NCBI GenBank assembly: GCA_046047755.1
Contig: JBJOHK010000027.1
Location: forward strand, 1-22,945
Source: JALRLA01 sp046047755
Lineage (GTDB): Bacteria > Bacteroidota > Bacteroidia > NS11-12g > UBA955
Direction: 5' to 3'
Length of the DNA: 22,945 nt
Each line of letters starts with the position of its first letter. The stretch's first letter is position 1. This document shows positions 15,064-22,945 of the stretch, piece after piece. The notes below the pieces were generated by a model. That model saw nothing but the letters and a program-made list of their open reading frames with translations. It ran no database searches and was not told the origin of the DNA. The position numbers were made by a program, and so were the translations under genes.

Positions 15064-15195
15064 TAAATCCAGGTCAGATTCAAAGGACTTGGCCTACCTC
15101 TCTACCTCAACATGCCGTAAGGCATTTATTAGCGCAGAATCATGTAGAAATCATGTGTAACTATCGCATTCCAATAATGTAATAAGCCCTTAACA

Positions 15196-15223
15196 TTGGC
15201 GAAATATTAGAGAGGAATCTTTG
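15196..15223 (+). promoter_or_regulatory. Promoter of the beta-helix lipoprotein gene (TTG-N17-AATCTTTG)
   Basis: A -33 TTG at 15196-15198, a 17-base spacer and AATCTTTG at 15216-15223 (one mismatch from TAnnTTTG). Unlike the other promoters here it leaves a 27-base leader before the ATG at 15251. The gap it lies in (15064-15250) also holds a small hairpin, ATGCC-GTAA-GGCAT near 15111-15124, which may weakly end the flavoprotein transcript; nothing else is seen. Confidence 0.55.
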
Positions 15224-15250
15224 CAGCAGAAATTTTAGACAAATAAGACT

Positions 15251-16486
15251 ATGAAACACCTCTTATCGATTGCTACAGGCCTTGCCATTTTGGCCACAAG
15301 CAGTACTGCATTGACCTCATGCGGCAAAACAGACACCGTGATCGTGACTCCACCAACCAATGACAAGGTGGTCATCATCAGCGAAAACATCAAAAGCAAC
15401 ACCACATGGACAGCCGACAAAACCTATGTGTTGGCCGGACGCATTTCGGTTGAAGCAGGCTCAGAACTGACCATCGAAGCTGGAACTGTCATCAAAGGCC
15501 AAGCTGGTTCAGGTGCAAACGCTACGGCTTTGATCATCGCTCGTGGAGCTAAAATCAATGCAGTAGGAACATCTACAAAGCCCATCATTTTCACCAGCAT
15601 CGCTGACGAAATTGAATCAGGATATAGTTCCATTAGCAGCCCCAACATGGACGACAATTTGAACGGTTTGTGGGGTGGTGTTATCGTTTTGGGCAATGCT
15701 CCTTGTTCGTTGACAGGTGACGTCACTGAAATGGCGATCGAGGGAATTCCACCAACTGACGCCAACGGGTTGTATGGCGGAAGCAATGCCACTGATAACA
15801 GCGGTGTTTTGAAGTACATCTCCATTCGTCACGGCGGTGCTAACATCGGCGAAGGAAACGAAATCAATGGCTTGACCTTGGGTGGCGTAGGTTCTGGAAC
15901 TACCATCGAAAACATTGAAGTTGTTTCCAACCAAGATGATGGAATTGAATTCTTCGGCGGAACCGTAAACGCTAAAAATGTAATTGTATGGAACTCTGGT
16001 GATGATGGCCTGGATACTGACCAATCATTCGGTGGAAGCATAGATAATTTCGTAGTTATCTGCGGTGGAAACACCGACCATGCCTTGGAGATTGACGGTC
16101 CTGAAGGTTCTATGCAAGCTGGTCACAAAGTGATGAATGGAATTTGCGTCGGAGACGATGCTTCAGAGTTGGCAGATTTTCGCAGCAACGCCTTGGGTGC
16201 TTTCGAAAACATCTACTTCTATGGTTTCCCTGATCCGGCTGTAGATGGTCGTGGTGACTTGTCCTTGAGCACTGGCTCCGACTTGACTTTTGCCGCTGGC
16301 AAGTTGACCTTCAAAAACTTGGAAGTCGCTCTTCCTGCAGGGGTCACTGATTTGACTAAAGTTCTTAAAGGTGGTGTTGACGCTTACGGAAAAGCAGTAA
16401 CTGAAGGTGCGAATACCGTTGGAGCTAGCACAGCCACTTTCAAAGGTTGGACCCGTTGTGACGCCGCTGGTGTACTTCCTAACTAA
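15251..16486 (+). CDS. Surface lipoprotein with beta-helix-like repeats, TonB-receptor partner
   Basis: Predicted lipoprotein of 411 residues with lipobox LTSC (Cys24). After a Thr/Pro linker the chain is Gly/Asn/Asp-rich with regularly spaced short beta-strand segments typical of a right-handed parallel beta-helix: LTIEAGTVIKGQAGSG, LIIARGAKINAVGTSTKPI, LWGGVIVLGNAP, LKYISIRHGGANIGEGNEIN, TLGGVGSGTTIENIEVVSNQ, GGTVNAKNVIVWNSGDDGLD, NTDHALEIDGPEGS. I recognise this as a very common Bacteroidota lipoprotein, often next to a TonB-dependent receptor, with no established substrate as far as I know. The Asp-rich turns (DDGLDTDQS) could bind calcium. It is followed by a strong terminator and then the receptor gene. 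Probably on the outer-membrane surface or inner face of that membrane; ligand unknown. Confidence 0.82.
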   Translation: MKHLLSIATGLAILATSSTALTSCGKTDTVIVTPPTNDKVVIISENIKSNTTWTADKTYVLAGRISVEAGSELTIEAGTVIKGQAGSGANATALIIARGAKINAVGTSTKPIIFTSIADEIESGYSSISSPNMDDNLNGLWGGVIVLGNAPCSLTGDVTEMAIEGIPPTDANGLYGGSNATDNSGVLKYISIRHGGANIGEGNEINGLTLGGVGSGTTIENIEVVSNQDDGIEFFGGTVNAKNVIVWNSGDDGLDTDQSFGGSIDNFVVICGGNTDHALEIDGPEGSMQAGHKVMNGICVGDDASELADFRSNALGAFENIYFYGFPDPAVDGRGDLSLSTGSDLTFAAGKLTFKNLEVALPAGVTDLTKVLKGGVDAYGKAVTEGANTVGASTATFKGWTRCDAAGVLPN

Positions 16487-16504
16487 ACCATTCTAATATA
16501 ATCA

Positions 16505-16539
16505 AAACCTGCACTTCGAAAGGGGTGCAGGTTTTTTTT
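16505..16539 (+). terminator. Intrinsic terminator between lipoprotein and TonB-receptor genes
   Basis: A perfect 10-base stem, AAACCTGCAC with GTGCAGGTTT, around a 10-base loop, ending in an eight-T run. It begins 19 bases after the lipoprotein stop and ends 14 bases before the receptor ATG, leaving no room for a normal promoter in between. This suggests that the receptor is made by partial read-through. Confidence 0.85.
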
Positions 16540-16553
16540 ACAAAACTCTCCCC

Positions 16554-19439
16554 ATGAAACAATATAAATTCATCACCCTGATTGCCTTAGCAGTCATTTC
16601 CATTCCTGCATTCGCACAAATGGGCACGGTAAGAGGTCGTGTCTTCGATGAGTCTACAGGACAATTCATCAAGGATGTTCGAATTGAGTCGAGCGATTCT
16701 AGCGCATTTGCTTTTTCCGATTTGGATGGTCAGTTCGAGTTAGAATTGAAACCCGGAACCTATACCCTAGTATTAGAAAAAGAAGGGTTTCAGACGGTCA
16801 AATTAACTGATGTCAAAAGCACTGAAAACTTGATTGAATCCCTTGGACAAGTGAGCATTGCTCCCGAAAAAGAGGTAATTGGCGAGGTAAATATCACAGT
16901 CAAATCCAATAAAAACACAGAAGAAGCCCTGCTTACGGCCAAGCGCCTATCGGGCACTATGATGGACGGCATTAGTTCGGCCAACTTCAAGAAAATTGGC
17001 GATGGCGATGCTGCAGGTGCTATGTCCCGTGTGACAGGCGTTTCCATTGAAGGTGGCAAATATGTCTTCGTTCGCGGCCTGGGTGACCGCTACACGAAGA
17101 CTACCTTAAACGGCATGGATATACCCGGTTTGGACCCCGACCGCAACACCATACAGATGGACCTTTTCCCCACCAATGTGATCGATAACATCATCGTAGC
17201 CAAAACCTTTACGGCCGACTTGTCTGCCGATTTTACCGGCGGATCAGTCGACATCAGTACCAAAGATTTCCCAGACAAGAAAAGCAGCAGCTTTTCTGGA
17301 GGATTCGGGTACAACCCCAAAATGCATTTTCGCTCAGATTATTTGAGTTACAAAGGCGGTAAAACCGATTGGCTCGGATTTGATGATGGAACTCGAGCCA
17401 TTCCCACAGACGGACGCACCGACATACCCCAATATGCCCAAGTTATTGCTAGTCCAGATGGTGCAAAAGGTCAAGAATACCAAAGCATCTTAAGAGGCTT
17501 TAATCCCATCATGGGAGCCACTCGTAATACGAGTTTCATGGACTTTAGTCTGGGCTATAATTTCTCCAATCAAAAGAAGTTGAGCGGCGGGAGAAAACTC
17601 GGTTATTCCTTTGCCGCCACCTATAAAAACGAAACCGACTTCTATCAAGGAATCGAATACAATTTGTACGGAAAAAACCCTAACCCAGCGATCAACGAAC
17701 TATCAACCTTTACGACTCAGCGAGGTGATGAAGCCAGCAACAAGGTTCTCCTGGGAGCGCTAGCTACAGTGGCCTTAAAAACCGCCGATAAAAAGATCAA
17801 ACTCACTTTGTTGCACATCCAAAATGGAGAATCAAAGTCAGGGGAATACCTATTTGCCAGCACCAACAACGGCACCGATTTCAACGCGACCCAATTCAAC
17901 CTGGACTACACTCAGCGCAGCTTGACCAATTTGCTCATTCACGGAACCCAAAACTTCTCAAAGAGCCCCTGGAAATTGGAATGGAAATTCACGCCTACCC
18001 GCTCGTCCATTTCTGATCCAGACATTCGTTTTGCTCGATTCCGCGAAGGCGATTTCATCATTTCAACCGAAGTGGGATTGCCCGAACGCATATGGAGAGA
18101 TTTGCTGGAGTACAACCTTGCCGGCAAAGTGGACATTGAACGTGAAACGGAGCGAAAAGGGCTTAAGGGTAACTTGAAATTGGGCTTAGCCAGTACCGTA
18201 AAATTCCGCGATTACAACATTCAGAATTTCCAATTCTCTATTGACAACGTGGACTTCACCGGTGACCCCAATCAAATATTCGTAGAGGAGAATTATTTCT
18301 CGGGCCAGAACATACAAGGGTTGCGATATACCCCAATGTTCATTCCCCGTAACCCCAATGCCTTCAAAGCTCGTTCCAACTATTTGGCCGCGTATGCCTC
18401 AAGCGAGACTCCTTTAAATAAGCGAACCAAATTGATTTTGGGCCTGCGTTCAGAATTGTATCAGCAATTCTACACAGGGATCAACCAAGAGAATCCGCCG
18501 CGCCAATTGCAAGATGAAAGAGTTTTGAATGGACTAGACTTATTCCCAAGCGCCAACTTGATTCACGCCTTGAGCAAACGCCAAAATCTTCGCGTATCGG
18601 CTACCAGAACCATAGCCCGACCCAGTTTAAAAGAAATGTCTTTTGCCACCATACTTGACCCTATTTCCGGACGAACTTTTATTGGTGGCATGTTCCCCGA
18701 AACTACCCAAACCGGTGGAAGCAAGACGGAATTGTGGGACGGCAATTTGAAACCCACCCACATCACCAACTTGGACGTGCGCTGGGAAAACTTCATGGAC
18801 AAAGGGCAGATGCTCTCCATGGGTTTATTCTACAAAGGCTTGCAAAATCCCATTGAAATTGTTCAATTTTTGTCAGACCAGGGAAGTTTCCAACCTCGAA
18901 ACGTGGGTAATGCTCAAATCTTAGGTTTGGAATTGGAAGTGCGAAAAAACCTAAAACAGTGGTCCAAAGCACTCGAAAACGTAACCTTCAACACCAACAT
19001 CACCCTCACTCAGTCCAGCATAGCCATGACACCCAGTGAAAAAATGTCTCGCGAATTGAGTGCTCGAGAGGGCCAGGTGATTGGAGAACGCCGCGCCATG
19101 GCTGGCCAAGCCCCCTACATAGTAAATGCCGGATTGGCTTATGCAGCAAAAGACAAGAAGTTTGATGCGGGACTCTACCTGAATGTTCAGGGCCCAACCT
19201 TGCTTTTTGTGGGATACGGAAACAGAAGCGATGTATACTCCGTACCGTTCAATAGTTTGAACTTCAATTCTAACTACAGCTTTGGACCTCAAGACCGAAT
19301 GAGCATTGGCTTCAAAGTGACCAATGTATTGAATGATGTGAAAGAGCAGATCTTCTCCAGCTACTTGGCCCAAGATCAATTCTTTACCCGCTTCAACCCT
19401 GGACGCAACTTCAGCTTGAAGTATTCCTATTCATTCTAA
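16554..19439 (+). CDS. TonB-dependent outer-membrane receptor with carboxypeptidase-regulatory-like domain
   Basis: Outer-membrane active-transport receptor of 961 residues. A Sec signal peptide covers 1-21 (IPAFAQ), followed by a carboxypeptidase-D-regulatory-like beta-sandwich (about 24-105; GTVRGRVFDESTGQFIKDVR, DGQFELELKPGTYTLVLEKEGF). The plug domain spans about 125-240, including GAMSRVTGVSIEGGKYVFVR, GLGDRYTKTTLNGMDIPGLD, and FTGGSVDISTKDFP. The 22-strand-type barrel follows and ends in the expected aromatic residue (FSLKYSYSF). It is not a canonical SusC: no SusD homologue is adjacent, and the partner is instead the beta-helix lipoprotein upstream. The ligand is unknown; nothing points specifically to iron, vitamin B12 or a glycan. 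It is translated from an ATG 14 bases after a terminator, with another terminator downstream at 19486-19515. Confidence 0.93.
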   Translation: MKQYKFITLIALAVISIPAFAQMGTVRGRVFDESTGQFIKDVRIESSDSSAFAFSDLDGQFELELKPGTYTLVLEKEGFQTVKLTDVKSTENLIESLGQVSIAPEKEVIGEVNITVKSNKNTEEALLTAKRLSGTMMDGISSANFKKIGDGDAAGAMSRVTGVSIEGGKYVFVRGLGDRYTKTTLNGMDIPGLDPDRNTIQMDLFPTNVIDNIIVAKTFTADLSADFTGGSVDISTKDFPDKKSSSFSGGFGYNPKMHFRSDYLSYKGGKTDWLGFDDGTRAIPTDGRTDIPQYAQVIASPDGAKGQEYQSILRGFNPIMGATRNTSFMDFSLGYNFSNQKKLSGGRKLGYSFAATYKNETDFYQGIEYNLYGKNPNPAINELSTFTTQRGDEASNKVLLGALATVALKTADKKIKLTLLHIQNGESKSGEYLFASTNNGTDFNATQFNLDYTQRSLTNLLIHGTQNFSKSPWKLEWKFTPTRSSISDPDIRFARFREGDFIISTEVGLPERIWRDLLEYNLAGKVDIERETERKGLKGNLKLGLASTVKFRDYNIQNFQFSIDNVDFTGDPNQIFVEENYFSGQNIQGLRYTPMFIPRNPNAFKARSNYLAAYASSETPLNKRTKLILGLRSELYQQFYTGINQENPPRQLQDERVLNGLDLFPSANLIHALSKRQNLRVSATRTIARPSLKEMSFATILDPISGRTFIGGMFPETTQTGGSKTELWDGNLKPTHITNLDVRWENFMDKGQMLSMGLFYKGLQNPIEIVQFLSDQGSFQPRNVGNAQILGLELEVRKNLKQWSKALENVTFNTNITLTQSSIAMTPSEKMSRELSAREGQVIGERRAMAGQAPYIVNAGLAYAAKDKKFDAGLYLNVQGPTLLFVGYGNRSDVYSVPFNSLNFNSNYSFGPQDRMSIGFKVTNVLNDVKEQIFSSYLAQDQFFTRFNPGRNFSLKYSYSF

Positions 19440-19485
19440 ATCAGAAACCATCGGCCCTTTTGGAGAGTTTGGGCCAGATAGTCAT

Positions 19486-19515
19486 AAAAAAAGCCCCGCT
19501 TCGGCGGGGCTTTTT
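19486..19515. terminator. Bidirectional intrinsic terminator
   Basis: The stem GCCCCGC/GCGGGGC with a TTCG loop is flanked by a seven-A run on the left and a five-T run on the right, so it can stop both the TonB-receptor transcript (plus) and the rhodanese transcript (minus). It sits midway between the two convergent stop codons. Confidence 0.9.
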
Positions 19516-19534
19516 CGTAGAATTATCAATTGAA

Positions 19535-19963
19535 TCATTGTCCAGCTACAGAGGGGTATCCGCTGGCAAGCCAAGCATTCATACCTCCTTCAACATTGGT
19601 CACCTTTGTAAAGCCATGATCAATCATATACTGAGAGGCACGGGCAGAACGACCGCCAGAGCGGCAAATGACAACGTAACTTTTGCTTTTATCCAAGGCT
19701 GCCATTCCAGATTCAAAATCAGACCCATTGATATCAATCATGGTGGCCCCGTCAATATGCGCTTCAGTAAACTCGCCTGGAGTTCGCACGTCTATTAAGA
19801 TATGCTCACCGCTATTGATCATAGTCTGAGCACCAGCAACTTGAATATTTTGAAAAGATGCTGCAGCCTCTGTAGTGGTGGTTGAACTAGATTCGGCCGT
19901 TTGACCTTGACAAGCGCCCATACTCAGTGCACCCATCAATAAAAGAGAAGGAAACCATTTCAT
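19535..19963 (-). CDS. Rhodanese-domain lipoprotein
   Basis: Single rhodanese domain on a lipoprotein, 142 residues. The signal ends in the lipobox MGAC (Cys18), followed by a Ser/Thr/Ala linker (about 22-37) and the domain (about 38-140). The domain has ILIDVRTPGEFTEAHIDGA, the active-site loop VVICRSGGRSARA with catalytic Cys100, and the closing GGMNAWLASGYP. By family it carries persulfide sulfur on the Cys, here in the periplasm and lipid-anchored; donor and acceptor are unknown. The HTH regulator gene lies 54 bases upstream on the same strand. A weak -7-like TCAATTTG (19980-19987) could give it its own promoter. Confidence 0.9.
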   Translation of the reverse strand: MKWFPSLLLMGALSMGACQGQTAESSSTTTTEAAASFQNIQVAGAQTMINSGEHILIDVRTPGEFTEAHIDGATMIDINGSDFESGMAALDKSKSYVVICRSGGRSARASQYMIDHGFTKVTNVEGGMNAWLASGYPSVAGQ

Positions 19964-20017
19964 AGATGCAATAATGCAACAAATTGAATGATGCCAATGT
20001 GCCAGAAGTCACATATT

Positions 20018-21013
20018 TCAAGAACTCCGGGAAATGAAGTCTCTAAGTTCTTCTACTTGGCGATTCAAGGAATGAAAAAACTGCAATCGCTGTTTTTCTC
20101 CAGCTTCACTAATCAAAACCCCTTTCTGCCTCATATTATCCAGCCATTCCTGGGTGAATCGATTGAAATTAGCATTCTTGGTGCGCATAAAATTGAAGGT
20201 ATGATAACCCAAGTAACTAGCCATCGAATACTTAGACCTTAGCGCTACTGTATTGCTTCCAATCATCAAATCACTGCTATACAAGCGAAATGAAACATCC
20301 GTAAACTCCTTGGTTAAGGGATTGTATTTACGCCCTGCTTGAGCTTGATTACTCAAGGTCTCTACCAATTCAGAGAGATCTTGACACAAACGAAGGGGCA
20401 GCTCAGAATTTCGAAAATACCCCGCTTCCCAATAGTACCGAATTTGTTTGAGCGTACTCTTCAGGGTATCCTCATTCCAAATTTCTTGGGTTTTGACTCC
20501 CAAAAATGCCGCTCTGGCAATGGGCACTTGCTCCACCCAATGATTGGGCACATCGACATCTTCTACAAAGCGACCCACCAAATTTTTCGAACCCAAAATG
20601 CTCTTATTCCAGTAAACCATCTTGAATCGGGCCAATTCGAAAAAGAAGAAATTGTAGTAAACAGGCAAGTCTTCTGCGGCATAGATAATCTCAAATTCTG
20701 GTTCAGAACGCATCCCCATTACATCCCCAACTATAACCTTCAAGTATTGGGTAAAGCTTTCTGAATCGCCTTCCAACGAATTGGTTCGAAAGGATACCGT
20801 ATTTGGCTGCTGCTCTAAAACGGAAGTCAAAGGCAACTCAAAATGAGCACAAATGGCGAGCGTTTCTTCTAAACTGATGTCGGTTTCACAGCGCAAACGA
20901 CGATAAATGCTATCCAAGCTGAGGTTCAATAACGCGGCCAATTCTTCGGCTAGGTTCAAATGAGCCGGACACATTTCTCTCAGTTGTACAACGAAAAATT
21001 CTTGGGGCTTCAT
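20018..21013 (-). CDS. Bacteroidota-type helix-turn-helix protein, putative transcription regulator
   Basis: 331 residues. Residues about 17-65 (LNLAEELAALLNLSLDSIYR, RLRCETDISLEETLAICAHF) form an HTH/XRE-like domain in which the second helix would carry SLDSIYRRL. The remaining 260 residues are a largely helical, aromatic-rich region with no domain I can name (for example YYNFFFFELARFKMVYWNKS), and no membrane segments. I recognise this layout from uncharacterised Bacteroidota HTH proteins; the C-terminal part could be a sensor. It is divergent from acetyl-CoA synthetase across 111 bases, so that gene is a candidate target. Rhodanese follows on the same strand. Confidence 0.65.
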   Translation of the reverse strand: MKPQEFFVVQLREMCPAHLNLAEELAALLNLSLDSIYRRLRCETDISLEETLAICAHFELPLTSVLEQQPNTVSFRTNSLEGDSESFTQYLKVIVGDVMGMRSEPEFEIIYAAEDLPVYYNFFFFELARFKMVYWNKSILGSKNLVGRFVEDVDVPNHWVEQVPIARAAFLGVKTQEIWNEDTLKSTLKQIRYYWEAGYFRNSELPLRLCQDLSELVETLSNQAQAGRKYNPLTKEFTDVSFRLYSSDLMIGSNTVALRSKYSMASYLGYHTFNFMRTKNANFNRFTQEWLDNMRQKGVLISEAGEKQRLQFFHSLNRQVEELRDFISRSS

Positions 21014-21124
21014 GCAAATGGGCTGGTTTGTATAAGTAAACTATAAAAAAAAATCCACAATGCTTTTTATTTTTTGCGAAAATCCGTAACTCTTTTTCAA
21101 TAGACAATCATTAAATTGAACCAT
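21014..21124. other. AT-rich divergent intergenic region between HTH gene and acs
   Basis: A 111-base region with A and T tracts (notably around 21043-21074) holding the start regions of both divergent genes. An imperfectly placed inverted repeat TCAAT-N13-ATTGA lies shortly before the acs ATG. No convincing TAnnTTTG box was found in either direction, in contrast to other promoters in the window. Confidence 0.4.
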
Positions 21125-22945
21125 ATGCCCGCATCTGACTCATTGCGCATTAAATCTTTTGACCACTATTGCTCCGAATACGAACACAGCATAGAAAAAC
21201 CAGAAGAATTTTGGGCCGAAAAGGCCAAAAGCCTAGATTGGTTTACTCCATTCCACGAAGTCCTGAGTTGGAACTTCCATGAGCCCCAAATTCGGTGGTT
21301 TGATGGCGGTTCCTTGAATGCCTCTTACAATTGCCTCGACCGGCATTTGGCTGAACGAGGGGATCAAGAGGCTCTCGTTTGGGAGCCCAATGACCCTACC
21401 CATTCCAGCAGGCATTACACCTATCGCGAATTGCATGCCGAAGTGGAAGCCACTGCCGCCCTTCTCAAAGAAATGGGCATAGGCAAAGGCGACCGCGTTT
21501 GCTTGTACATGGGCATGGTACCCGAATTGGCCATTGGCGTTCTAGCCTGCACTCGAATTGGGGCTATACATTCCGTCATTTTCGGCGGATTTTCGGCTCA
21601 ATCTATCGCCGATAGAGTCAACGATGCTCAAGCAGTAGCCATTTTGACCTGTGACGGTGCTTATCGAGGAGCGAAGAGTATACCCTTGAAATCGGTAGTC
21701 GACCAAGCTCTAGAACAATGCTCCTGCGTCAAAAGAGTATTGGTATTGAAACACCTCGGAGAAGAGTGCTCCATGCAAGCAGACAGAGATTGGGATTGGC
21801 AGGTTGAACTTCAAAGGCTTAAAGACAGCGATAGGGCTAAGTGCCCAGCCGAACCCATGAACAGCGAAGACCCCTTGTTCATTCTCTATACTTCGGGCTC
21901 AACCGGCAAACCCAAAGGCGTAGTGCACAGCACCGCTGGATATTTGCTATGGGCCCAATACACCTTCACAAACGTCTTCCAATACCAATCACCACAGCTT
22001 CACTTTTGTACGGCTGACATTGGCTGGATCACGGGCCACTCCTATATCGTTTACGGCCCGTGGCTAGCCGGTGGCCGCACCCTAATGTTTGAAGGAGTAC
22101 CCACATGGCCTGACGCCGGTCGCTTTTGGGATATAGTAGACAAGCACAAAGTCGATATTCTCTATACAGCCCCCACCGCCATAAGGAGTCTCATGGCCTG
22201 CGGGCTTGAACCCTTAAAATCGAAATCTCTCGCTTCGTTAAAGGTATTGGGAACCGTAGGAGAGCCCATCAACGCCGAAGCTTGGCATTGGTACCATGAA
22301 CACATTGGCCACTGCCAGTTGCCCATAGCAGACACATGGTGGCAAACGGAAACGGGTGGCATATTGATCAGCAATTTGGCTGGTATTAGCGAAGCTGTAC
22401 CTACCTATGCTACTCTCCCACTCCCCGGCGTTCAACCCGTTTTAGTCGATGAAAAGGGACAGGAATTGAAAGAGACCGAATCCAGTGGCAATTTGTGCAT
22501 TCGCTTCCCTTGGCCGGGCATGATTCGCAGCACTTGGGGCGATCACGAGCGCTGCCGTCAAACGTATTTCAGCACCTACCCAGGTCTTTATTTTACCGGT
22601 GATGGGTGTTTACGAAATGCCAAGGGCCAATACCGCATTACGGGCAGGGTTGACGATGTGCTCAATGTCAGTGGGCATAGAATTGGAACCGCTGAACTGG
22701 AAAACGCCATCAATCAACACCCAGGAGTGGTAGAATCAGCAGTGGTGGGCTTCCCCCATGACATCAAAGGCCAAGGCATTTACGCCTTTGTTATATGCGC
22801 TGAAAATCCAAAAGATGAATTCATGGAAAGACAGGCCTTGTTGGCCACGGTAACACGCATCATTGGCCCCATTGCCAAACCCGATAAAATTCAATTCGTA
22901 TCGGGACTGCCCAAAACACGCAGTGGCAAAATCATGCGACGCATA
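21125..22945 (+). CDS. acs: Acetyl-CoA synthetase (AMP-forming), 3' end cut by window
   Basis: Activates acetate to acetyl-CoA through acetyl-AMP. The first 607 residues are present, open to the window edge; the family is usually about 630-650 residues, so only the last few dozen are missing. Visible motifs are the P-loop-like ILYTSGSTGKPKGVVHS (253-269), CTADIGWITGHSYIVYGPWL, the adenylation motif DTWWQTETGG whose Trp favours acetate over larger acids, FTGDGC, and the GRVDDVLNVSGHRIGTAELE hinge region. The C-terminal KTRSGKIMRR contains Lys602, equivalent to the catalytic lysine that is reversibly acetylated in other bacteria. It starts at the ATG at 21125 and is divergent from the HTH gene. 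Cytosolic. Confidence 0.97.
   Translation, partial: MPASDSLRIKSFDHYCSEYEHSIEKPEEFWAEKAKSLDWFTPFHEVLSWNFHEPQIRWFDGGSLNASYNCLDRHLAERGDQEALVWEPNDPTHSSRHYTYRELHAEVEATAALLKEMGIGKGDRVCLYMGMVPELAIGVLACTRIGAIHSVIFGGFSAQSIADRVNDAQAVAILTCDGAYRGAKSIPLKSVVDQALEQCSCVKRVLVLKHLGEECSMQADRDWDWQVELQRLKDSDRAKCPAEPMNSEDPLFILYTSGSTGKPKGVVHSTAGYLLWAQYTFTNVFQYQSPQLHFCTADIGWITGHSYIVYGPWLAGGRTLMFEGVPTWPDAGRFWDIVDKHKVDILYTAPTAIRSLMACGLEPLKSKSLASLKVLGTVGEPINAEAWHWYHEHIGHCQLPIADTWWQTETGGILISNLAGISEAVPTYATLPLPGVQPVLVDEKGQELKETESSGNLCIRFPWPGMIRSTWGDHERCRQTYFSTYPGLYFTGDGCLRNAKGQYRITGRVDDVLNVSGHRIGTAELENAINQHPGVVESAVVGFPHDIKGQGIYAFVICAENPKDEFMERQALLATVTRIIGPIAKPDKIQFVSGLPKTRSGKIMRRI

Noticed and set aside
19453..19475. GGCCC/GGGCC inverted repeat after the TonB-receptor stop
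   Set aside because: Five-base stem with a 13-base loop and no T tract; the strong terminator just downstream explains the termination.
19968..19979. TGCA-TTAT-TGCA symmetry before the rhodanese gene
   Set aside because: Only the four outer bases are symmetric, which is common in AT-rich leaders.
1..22945. Search for tRNA/rRNA genes, IS elements, CRISPR arrays, phage or defence genes
   Set aside because: No tRNA-like cloverleaf, transposase motif, terminal repeats, spaced direct repeats or recognisable defence gene was seen; this was a reading by eye, not a covariance-model or repeat search.

Overview
The window reads as a chromosomal segment of a Bacteroidota bacterium, most likely a free-living (marine-type) Flavobacteriia relative. 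The evidence is: several start codons preceded by the Bacteroidota -7 element TAnnTTTG, no visible Shine-Dalgarno pairing, a carboxypeptidase-regulatory-domain TonB-dependent receptor paired with a surface lipoprotein, a family 92 glycoside hydrolase, a Bacteroidota-type HMG-CoA synthase, and a C-terminal domain resembling a type IX secretion sorting signal. No RNA genes, insertion sequences, CRISPR arrays or phage genes were seen. Coding density is very high and there is no gene-free stretch above 300 bases; the longest is 187 bases (15064-15250).

Layout. (i) 1-2152, minus strand: a truncated MBOAT (AlgI-like) O-acyltransferase, a small TIGR02206/YwaF-like membrane protein just upstream of it, then a terminator and a monocistronic OmpA-like lipoprotein. 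(ii) 2247-3875, plus: a secreted Kelch-like protein with a degenerate T9SS-type C-terminus. (iii) 3904-10468, minus: a tight five-gene unit coding for 4-oxalocrotonate decarboxylase, 2-oxopent-4-enoate hydratase, acylating acetaldehyde dehydrogenase, 4-hydroxy-2-oxovalerate aldolase, and unexpectedly a GH92 alpha-mannosidase at the tail. The four enzymes take 4-oxalocrotonate to pyruvate plus acetyl-CoA. (iv) 10571-11887, plus: HMG-CoA synthase, divergent from the catabolic unit across a 102-base promoter region with an inverted repeat. (v) 11884-13936, minus: an arsenic operon of arsR, a thioredoxin-type arsenate reductase/LMW phosphatase homologue with a lipoprotein signal, and ACR3. (vi) 13993-15063, plus: a geranylgeranyl-reductase-family flavoprotein divergent from arsR, 56 bases away. 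(vii) 15251-19439, plus: a beta-helix-like surface lipoprotein, a strong intrinsic terminator, and a TonB-dependent receptor. (viii) 19535-21013, minus: a rhodanese lipoprotein and an HTH regulator. (ix) 21125-22945, plus: acetyl-CoA synthetase, cut by the window end.

Acetyl-CoA is a recurring product or substrate (lower meta-cleavage unit, Acs, HMG-CoA synthase). The most unusual signals are the -7 boxes placed 4-10 bases before start codons (predicted leaderless or ultrashort-leader mRNAs), the lipoprotein signal on a redox-type arsenate reductase homologue, the terminator separating the lipoprotein from its TonB receptor, the GH92 gene joined to an aromatic-catabolism operon, and the palindrome covering the arsR promoter. 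I found no clearly new multi-gene defence or mobile system; the lipoprotein/terminator/TonB-receptor locus is the best candidate for an undercharacterised system.
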